Source of the DNA: Sphingopyxis sp. TUF1
Lineage (GTDB): Bacteria > Pseudomonadota > Alphaproteobacteria > Sphingomonadales > Sphingomonadaceae
DNA: 64,000 nt
Reading direction: 5' to 3'
Assembly: GCF_036687315.1 (NCBI RefSeq)
Contig: NZ_CP144683.1
Location: forward strand, 2,426,001 to 2,490,000
Shown: piece by piece, positions 58,550 to 64,000 of the stretch
Layout: each line of letters begins with the position of its first letter
Position numbering within the stretch: the first letter of the stretch is position 1
Translations under genes and position numbers: made by a program
The notes under the pieces: model-generated
What the model saw: only the letters and a program-made list of their open reading frames with translations
Databases searched by the model: none
Told to the model about the DNA's origin: nothing

Positions 58550-59542
58550 TTATTCCAAGGGCGGCGGTGCATCGACCAGCGGCGGACGCAGCGGCTGGCC
58601 CGCCGCGACCGCGGAGGCGATCGTCGCGGCCTCAGCCTCCAGCGTCTCCACGCGCTCGCGCCAACCCGGGTGCGTGCCTGCCTGGAACAGCGGGCGGCCC
58701 TTGCGCTGGCCGAACCTGCTCCAGAAGCGCGCCGCGGCGCCGGGGTCGTAACCGGCGCCCGCGAGCAGCCACACCGACAGCCGGTCGGCCTCGACCTCGG
58801 TCTGACGGAACAGCCGCGCGCTGCGCCCGAATTGCTTGCCCAACCCGCGATCGACCCCCGCCGCGTCGAGCCGCTCGCGGTGGCGGAGGATATTGTGGGC
58901 GAGTTCATGCGCAATCGCCGCGGCGAGCTCAGCATCGTCGGGGGCGAATTCGGCGAGGCCCTGATTGACGAGCACGAGCCGACCGTCGGCCACCGCGCCG
59001 GGCTTGTCCTGGGCCTCCACACGAAAATCGCTGGCGCAGCCGGGGAGGGGCGTTACGCGGACGATCCGGCCCGCGCCGATTTGCAGATCGATCGGTGTGT
59101 CGCCGGGCCGACTGGCGAGCAGCGTCTCGATGGCGGTAATGCGGGCGAAGGGGTGCTCGCCCTTGCCATCGGGGACGGAGGCGCCGTCAATGGCCGCAAC
59201 GGGTTCGCCCACGCGCATCCCGGCATCGGCCGCGGGCGACGCGGGTGCCATCGCGGCGATGAAGGCATGGCCTGCATCGCTCGCACCATAAACCGCGAGC
59301 GCCTCGGCACGCCGGTCACCATCGTACAGGCGCGGGTCGCCCCATATCCACCCGAACTGCGGCTGCTGGACAGGACACCAGGCGCCATTGGCGGTCGTCA
59401 GGCGAAAGCCGATGGCGGCGACGCGCGCCTCGGTCGCGGCAAGCGCGGCATAGGGCGAGGGCGCGGCGTTCGGCGCGGCCGATGCCAGCGGCGCCGCGAG
59501 CAAGGTGAGCGCGGCAAGGATCGGTCGGATGCGGGCTGCCAT
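58550..59542 (-). CDS. M48-family metallopeptidase, exported
   Basis: 330-residue exported protease. Signal peptide MAARIRPILAALTLLAAPLASA; a PDZ-like central domain (about 85-165; ASPAADAGMRVGEPVAAIDGASV); then the M48 catalytic helix AIAHELAHNILRHRER (HExxH, about 214-218) and the third ligand Glu in QTEVEADRLSVWLL (about 250). TPR repeats, common in BepA-like relatives, are absent. It may degrade misfolded envelope proteins. ATG 59542; msrA lies 56 bp downstream and may be cotranscribed. Confidence 0.9.
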   Translation of the reverse strand: MAARIRPILAALTLLAAPLASAAPNAAPSPYAALAATEARVAAIGFRLTTANGAWCPVQQPQFGWIWGDPRLYDGDRRAEALAVYGASDAGHAFIAAMAPASPAADAGMRVGEPVAAIDGASVPDGKGEHPFARITAIETLLASRPGDTPIDLQIGAGRIVRVTPLPGCASDFRVEAQDKPGAVADGRLVLVNQGLAEFAPDDAELAAAIAHELAHNILRHRERLDAAGVDRGLGKQFGRSARLFRQTEVEADRLSVWLLAGAGYDPGAAARFWSRFGQRKGRPLFQAGTHPGWRERVETLEAEAATIASAVAAGQPLRPPLVDAPPPLE

Positions 59543-59646
59543 GCCAATCGCTTATCAAGCCGCATCTGTCGCGACCATGAATTTCCCGTGTCGCCCGGCC
59601 GCGGCGACCTCTTGCCTATCGAACGGCAACCGACGATAGGGCGGCC

Positions 59647-60699
59647 ATGACCGACTCTTCTGCGCTTTCCCCGTCGTCTGCCGCCGCCACGCCGCGCCCC
59701 GGCGCGCTGGCTCGCTGGTTGTGGCTCGTCGCGCTGTTGGTGATCGTCGTCGTTGGGGTTGGGGGTATCACCCGCCTGACCGAATCGGGGCTTTCGATTA
59801 CCGAATGGCGCCCCGTGTCGGGTGTCTTGCCGCCGCTCAACGAGGCCGACTGGGCCAAGGAGTTCGAGAAATACAAGCAGATCCCCGAATATAGTGAGAT
59901 CAACCTCGGCATGACGCTGGCGGGGTTCAAGGCGATCTTTTTTTGGGAATGGCTGCACCGGATTTTAGGCCGCCTCGTCGGTATGGCGCTGGTCGTGCCG
60001 CTGATATGGTTCGCGTGGCGCCGCGTCATCCCGGCCGGATATGGCCCGCGGCTGTTCGCGCTGACCGCGCTCGTCGGATTGCAGGGCGCGCTCGGCTGGT
60101 GGATGGTCGCATCGGGGCTCGAATATCGGACCGACGTCAGCCATTACCGGCTTGCGGCGCATCTGCTGACCGCGCTGTTCCTGCTCGCCGGGCTGGTATG
60201 GACCGCGCGCGACCTGGGGGCGCTTGCGCGCGATCCGGCGGCAAGGCCCGCGCGGCTCACCGGCACGGCGATGGGCGTCATCGCGATCCTCTTCGTGCAA
60301 TTGCTGCTCGGCGCGTGGGTCGCGGGGCTCAACGCGGGCTATGTTTCGAACAGCTGGCCCCTGATGAACGATCATTTCGTGCCCGCCGGGATCGACTGGA
60401 GCGGCGGCGCGTGGCTCGCGCTGACCAACGATCCGTTCCTCATCCATTTCCTCCACCGTTGGTGGTCGTGGGTTGCTGCCGGCGCGCTGCTGCTGCTTGC
60501 CCGCACATTGGCGCGGCGCGGCGCGCGCGGTGAAGCGCGCGCGCTCGTCGGCGTTGTCGCGGTGCAGATGCTTCTCGGTATCTGGACCGTCGTCTCCGGC
60601 GTATCGATGTGGATCGCGGTGATGCACCAGGTCGTTGGGGCGATCCTTGTCGCGATCGCCGCGGCGGCACTGCACCGGTTGGGCCGCCGCGCAGCATGA
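59647..60699 (+). CDS. ctaA: Heme A synthase
   Basis: 350-residue CtaA/Cox15-type inner membrane protein with eight membrane helices oxidising heme O to heme A for cytochrome oxidase. Heme-ligand His are in EWLHRILGRLVG (about 105), SHYRLAAHL (about 165-172), FLIHFLHRWWSW (about 264-268) and VMHQVVGA (about 328). The N-terminal GGITRLTESGLSITEWRPVSGVLPP is diagnostic (read in pieces). ATG 59647; the following gene overlaps it by 4 nt. Confidence 0.96.
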   Translation: MTDSSALSPSSAAATPRPGALARWLWLVALLVIVVVGVGGITRLTESGLSITEWRPVSGVLPPLNEADWAKEFEKYKQIPEYSEINLGMTLAGFKAIFFWEWLHRILGRLVGMALVVPLIWFAWRRVIPAGYGPRLFALTALVGLQGALGWWMVASGLEYRTDVSHYRLAAHLLTALFLLAGLVWTARDLGALARDPAARPARLTGTAMGVIAILFVQLLLGAWVAGLNAGYVSNSWPLMNDHFVPAGIDWSGGAWLALTNDPFLIHFLHRWWSWVAAGALLLLARTLARRGARGEARALVGVVAVQMLLGIWTVVSGVSMWIAVMHQVVGAILVAIAAAALHRLGRRAA

Positions 60700-61493
60700 T
60701 CCCGGGCGCGGGTCTTGGCGCGCTGCTGCTGCTCGCGGCTCCGGCGTCACCTGCCGCCGCGGCTGGCGGGGCTCCTGCGGCCCGCATAGCCGAAATTGCC
60801 TTCGCACCGCCGGTGGGCCAGCCGATGCATTACCGCGTGACGACGCGCCGGATCGGCCGCGAGGGGTCGCTGATCGATTTTGCGATCACCTATGACCTCA
60901 AATGGGAGCGCGCGGGGCGGGGTTACCGGCTTGATGCGGTGCTCCGGCGCATCGAATCGGACGCGCCGCCCGCCGTCACCCGCGCGCTAACGATGATGCT
61001 CGATCCGCTGGTCGGCGCAGACGTAGCCTATATGGTCGCGGCTGACGGCAACCGGATCGACATGATCGACCCCGATCGCCTGTGGGAGCGCGTGCTGGCG
61101 CGGGTCGAGGCGGCAGGCGCCGAGGGTGAGCGCGCCCAGGCGCAGCAACTTGCCGCGATGATCGCCGCGCTGCCGGCGGCCGACCGCGACCAGCTCGCCA
61201 GCGCCGATATTCGCACGCTGCTTGCGCCTGCCAATGGCGAAATCCCGGCCGCCACTGGCGCGGACGTGTCGATCCGGCAGGACGGCGCAATACGGACGGT
61301 CGCAAAGTCGGCGCGCACATCGATGACGGTCGGCGGCGTGGAGCGTGCGCTCGTCATCGACGATCTATGGACGATCGACACCGCAACCGGCCTTGTCGTG
61401 CGCGAACGGCAGCAGAGCTGGCTTATCGATGCGGATGGTGGCGGGCGGACGCTCGTCGAGGAGCGCATTCGCGCGCTCGAACCGGGGCTGTGA
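60696..61493 (+). CDS. Exported protein of unknown function downstream of ctaA
   Basis: 265-residue protein with a signal peptide (MIPGAGLGALLLLAAPASPAAA) and a mature part that predicts beta-rich structure (PMHYRVTTRRIGREGSLIDFAITYDLKWERAGRGYRLDAVLRRI, read in pieces; VDIRQDGAIRTVAKSARTSM; RERQQSWLID). No Cys, no recognised domain. The pattern recalls a family of sphingomonad periplasmic proteins coded next to heme biosynthesis genes, but the function is unknown. ATG 60696 overlaps the ctaA stop (ATGA), so the genes are translationally coupled. The following 180 bp before rplM likely contains a promoter. Confidence 0.7.
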   Translation: MIPGAGLGALLLLAAPASPAAAAGGAPAARIAEIAFAPPVGQPMHYRVTTRRIGREGSLIDFAITYDLKWERAGRGYRLDAVLRRIESDAPPAVTRALTMMLDPLVGADVAYMVAADGNRIDMIDPDRLWERVLARVEAAGAEGERAQAQQLAAMIAALPAADRDQLASADIRTLLAPANGEIPAATGADVSIRQDGAIRTVAKSARTSMTVGGVERALVIDDLWTIDTATGLVVRERQQSWLIDADGGGRTLVEERIRALEPGL

Positions 61494-61675
61494 TCGTATA
61501 GGGTATCATAATACCCGTCAGCAAAGCCGCACGATACTTGACTTTACGCGCATCCGGCGTCATTGGCCCGCGTCGAAGCGCCGCGGTGTCCGTTCGGGAC
61601 AGGCGGCGCGGTTTGTTTCGGAGCAGGCCGGTATCACGCCGGGCGCTCCAGTCCATATCTGTCAAGGAGCGTGCC

Positions 61676-62155
61676 ATGAAGGCGCTGACCAAGACGACCG
61701 TTTCGGCGAACGCCGCCACGGTCGAAAAGAAATGGGTGCTGATCGACGCCGAGGGTCTCGTTGTGGGCCGCGTCGCGTCGATCATCGCCAACATCCTGCG
61801 CGGCAAGCACAAGCCGTCGTTCACCCCGCACGTCGATTGCGGTGACAATGTCATCGTCATCAATGCGGAGAAGGTGGCGTTCACCGGCAACAAGCTGCAG
61901 GACAAGCGCTATTACAAGCACACCGGCTATGCCGGCGGCATCAAGGAAACCAGCCCTGCGAAGATCCTCGAAGGCCGTTTCCCCGAGCGCGTGCTCGAAA
62001 AGGCCGTCGAACGCATGATCCCGCGCGGCCCGCTCGGCCGTCAGCAGATGCGCAACCTGCGCATTTTCGCTGGCAGCGAACATCCGCACGAAGGGCAGAA
62101 CCCCGAAGTGATCGACGTCGCGTCGATGAACCGCAAGAACAAGGTGGGTGCATAA
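61676..62155 (+). CDS. rplM: 50S ribosomal protein L13
   Basis: 159-residue L13, in the usual pair with rpsI. Motifs: [47 protein letters not shown] (read in pieces, about 18-62), [12 protein letters not shown] (about 76-87), and [21 protein letters not shown] (about 110-130). The start [19 protein letters not shown] is the alphaproteobacterial form, ATG 61676 with caaggag. The stop overlaps the ATG of rpsI (TAATGG). Confidence 0.97.
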   Translation: MKALTKTTVSANAATVEKKWVLIDAEGLVVGRVASIIANILRGKHKPSFTPHVDCGDNVIVINAEKVAFTGNKLQDKRYYKHTGYAGGIKETSPAKILEGRFPERVLEKAVERMIPRGPLGRQQMRNLRIFAGSEHPHEGQNPEVIDVASMNRKNKVGA

Positions 62156-62652
62156 TGGCTGACGAACAGACCATGACCGATCTCAAGGATCTTGGCGGCG
62201 CCGTCGAAGGCACCGTCGCTCCGGCAACCCCGACCGCGCCTCTGCGCGAAAAGATCGTCGATAAGCAGGGCCGCGCCTATGCGACCGGCCGCCGCAAGGA
62301 CGCCGTCGCCCGCGTGTGGGTCAAGCCCGGCACGGGCAAGATCACCGTCAACGGCCGCGACCAGGAAGTCTATTTCGCGCGCCCGACGCTGCGCCTCGTC
62401 ATCAACCAGCCGTTCGGCCTGACCGATCGCGTTGGCCAGTATGATGTGATCGCAACCGTCAAGGGCGGCGGCCTGTCGGGCCAGGCGGGCGCCGTGCTGC
62501 ACGGCATCGCGCAGGCGCTGACCCGTTTCGAACCGGCGCTGCGCAGCCCGGTCAAGGCGGCCGGCTTCCTGACGCGAGACAGTCGCGCGGTCGAACGTAA
62601 GAAGTACGGCAAGGCCAAGGCCCGCCGCAGCTTCCAGTTCTCGAAGCGCTAA
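62155..62652 (+). CDS. rpsI: 30S ribosomal protein S9
   Basis: 165-residue S9. The core [28 protein letters not shown] (about 41-68) and the C-terminal [25 protein letters not shown], ending in the conserved Lys-Arg that reaches the ribosomal P site, are unmistakable (read in pieces). The N-terminal 35 residues are the alphaproteobacterial extension. It follows rplM with a 1-nt overlap and ends before a strong terminator. Confidence 0.97.
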   Translation: MADEQTMTDLKDLGGAVEGTVAPATPTAPLREKIVDKQGRAYATGRRKDAVARVWVKPGTGKITVNGRDQEVYFARPTLRLVINQPFGLTDRVGQYDVIATVKGGGLSGQAGAVLHGIAQALTRFEPALRSPVKAAGFLTRDSRAVERKKYGKAKARRSFQFSKR

Positions 62653-62683
62653 AAGCTTTTTCCACCGACGGGTGGAGAAGAGA

Positions 62684-62713
62684 AGGGCGGTCCGGCAACG
62701 GGCCGCCCTTTTT
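62684..62713 (+). terminator. Intrinsic terminator of the rplM-rpsI operon
   Basis: Stem agggcggtcc / gggccgccct (one G-T pair), loop ggcaac, followed by tttttc. Confidence 0.92.
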
Positions 62714-62728
62714 CGTGGAACCGCGCGC

Positions 62729-63547
62729 TCAGGACGTGCGGCCCGCCTTCATCTGCTGCGCATAGCCCGCCTGAACCATCGCGCTCATCCGGTCGAACAG
62801 CGCGTCGGGGTCGCTGCGGCGCAGGTCGGCAATCGCCGCCTCGGCGCCCTCGGCGACGACGATCTCGCGCTTGCCTGCGTCGACCGCCGCGAGCATCTGC
62901 GCCGCCGCATCGTCCGGCGACAGGCCGTTGTCGATCGCGGCGTCGCTCGTCCCGCGCACGCTGCCGTCGGCGTTCAGCGCGTTGCGGCTGACGTTGGTGC
63001 GCACCGATCCCGGCGCGACGACGAGCACCTTCAGCCCCAGATGCTCATTCTCGGCGCGCACGGCGTCGTGATAGCCGATCAACCCGTGCTTCGCCGCCGA
63101 ATAGGCGCTGCGCAGCGGCACGCCAGCGATCCCCGCAACGCTCGAAATGGCGATGATCTGCCCGCCGCCCGCGTCGATCATGCGCGGCAGCAATTGCTGC
63201 GTCAGCGCGATCGGGGCGAGCAGGTCGACGCCGATGATCTGCTGATAGACCGAAAAGTCGGTCTCGACCGCCAGGCTGCGCTGCGAAATTCCGGCGTTGT
63301 TCACCAGCCCGTCGATCCGTCCCTGCCAGTCCCACGCCTGCCGGACGATCGCGGGCAGCGCGGCATAGTCGGTCGCCTCGAACGGCAGGATCATCGTGCC
63401 GGGGCCGCAATCCTTCGCCACCGCCTCCAGTGCGGCGATATTGCGCCCCGACAGGATCAGCTTTGCGCCGCGTGCCGCAAGCGCGCGCGCCAGCGCGGCG
63501 CCGATGCCCGACGAGGCGCCCGTGACCCACCAGATTTGATCTTTCAT
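62729..63547 (-). CDS. Short-chain dehydrogenase/reductase (SDR) family
   Basis: 272-residue classical SDR. Cofactor loop TGASSGIGAALA (about 9-20), NNAGIS (about 88-93), the catalytic Ser in ISSVAGI (about 140) and YSAAKHG (Tyr/Lys, about 152-158). Unknown alcohol, ketone or fatty-acid substrate. ATG 63547. It converges on the rpsI terminator and faces the carD gene upstream over a 314-bp gap. Confidence 0.92.
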   Translation of the reverse strand: MKDQIWWVTGASSGIGAALARALAARGAKLILSGRNIAALEAVAKDCGPGTMILPFEATDYAALPAIVRQAWDWQGRIDGLVNNAGISQRSLAVETDFSVYQQIIGVDLLAPIALTQQLLPRMIDAGGGQIIAISSVAGIAGVPLRSAYSAAKHGLIGYHDAVRAENEHLGLKVLVVAPGSVRTNVSRNALNADGSVRGTSDAAIDNGLSPDDAAAQMLAAVDAGKREIVVAEGAEAAIADLRRSDPDALFDRMSAMVQAGYAQQMKAGRTS

Positions 63548-63861
63548 ATCCGCTCCCTATCTTGATTTTCGTTTCAAGGTGAAACGGGTACGACGGCTCG
63601 TCAAGCCGCCGATCGGCGCATTTCCGTGCAGGGGTGGCAATTTTGTTGCGACTCTGTTATAATTAATATCAACGCGCCGACATTGTGCCTCTTCCCGCCG
63701 CCGGGCTGGGGCATGTTTGGCGTTTCCGATGGAGCCCATCCCTTGTCACTCTGACTGGCTAGCGCCGCCCTGACAGCCCTCGTCCCCCTCCCGCCGAGGG
63801 CCGGATATACCGTTGTTTACGCGCTTTCCCGTCCCGGACAAGGCCAATGAAAGGAATTTGA
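63548..63861. promoter_or_regulatory. Gap between the SDR gene and carD with candidate promoter
   Basis: A/T-rich patch with a -10-like tataat (63658-63663), preceded by ttttgttg; a -35 at the right distance is weak. No gene is seen in the 314 bp. The reading of two divergent promoters here is plausible but not proven. Confidence 0.35.
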
Positions 63862-64000
63862 ATGTCCGCAAGCACGCTCGTCTTCGAAGTCGGTGACTAT
63901 GTTGTTTATCCGAAACATGGCGTGGGGCGCGTCATCGAACTGCAGAAATCCGAAATCGCCGGAATGCAGCTCGAACTTTATGTCCTGCGCTTCGAAAAGG
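63862..64000 (+). CDS. carD: CarD-family transcriptional regulator, N-terminal part (3' end outside window)
   Basis: First 46 residues only: SASTLVFEVGDYVVYPKHGVGRV and IELQKSEIAGMQLELYVLRFEK (read in pieces). This is the RNA polymerase-interacting domain of CarD/CdnL, which binds the beta subunit and stabilises open complexes at rRNA and other promoters. ATG 63862 follows aaagga. The C-terminal DNA-binding half is beyond the window edge. Confidence 0.92.
   Translation, partial: MSASTLVFEVGDYVVYPKHGVGRVIELQKSEIAGMQLELYVLRFEK

Noticed and set aside
61494..61675. L13 autoregulatory leader
   Set aside because: No recognisable leader motif or strong fold; only an ordinary upstream region was seen.

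Overview
The window is high-GC DNA (about two-thirds G+C by eye) from an alphaproteobacterium, most likely a Sphingopyxis-like member of the Sphingomonadales. The support is an alphaproteobacterial gene transfer agent (GTA)-type head-tail cluster, exosortase-A-associated polysaccharide genes, a CarD regulator near its end, an intracellular PHB depolymerase, TonB-era periplasmic peptidases, and several families of dispersed palindromic intergenic repeats of the kind common in this order. The genus is inferred from overall character, not proven.

Layout. 1-9.4 kb: end of trpS, a DUF4136 lipoprotein, a PAS protein, an orphan MreB-like actin homologue, a purine-salvage pair (adenine/adenosine deaminase overlapping a phosphoribosyltransferase) with an S9 peptidase, then a proline iminopeptidase. 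9.7-12.9 kb: a PfpI-type protein and an IS91-family element with a tyrosine recombinase. 13.1-29.1 kb: one co-directional GTA/phage-like head-tail cluster (small and large terminase, portal, DUF6127-like, prohead protease, HK97 capsid, adaptors, tail terminator, major tail protein, gp10, chaperone, short tape measure, gp12 with a TIM-barrel-like insertion, gp13, NlpC/P60 peptidase, gp15 megatron, DUF2793). No lysogeny, replication or lysis genes are visible, and most genes overlap by 4-8 nt. The cluster is interrupted by foreign-looking pieces: a PemK/MazF-like toxin module between terminase and portal, an opposite-strand secreted-protein gene, and five palindromic repeats. One repeat is read through in frame at the N-terminus of the protease; others carry T-tracts or supply Shine-Dalgarno sequences.

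29.2-47.9 kb: an OmpA porin with a 21-proline linker, an orphan ExbD, an ABC exporter, PHB depolymerase, a PilZ protein, gamma-glutamyltransferase, two envelope proteins, free-Met-sulfoxide reductase with a prolyl oligopeptidase, a dipeptide epimerase, a stress flavoprotein, a VOC protein, SoxR, and a fatty-acid block (thiolase, MaoC). 48-53.9 kb: an MscS channel with topoisomerase IB, then O-glycosylation ligase, a 54-residue small protein and an exosortase-A-type glycosyltransferase. 54-64 kb: a CI/Cro-like divergent regulator pair with palindromic operators, aquaporin, galU, msrA, an M48 protease, heme A synthase, rplM-rpsI, an SDR and the start of carD.

No rRNA, tRNA or CRISPR was found. 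At least seven repeat families (called A-G here) fill most intergenic gaps.
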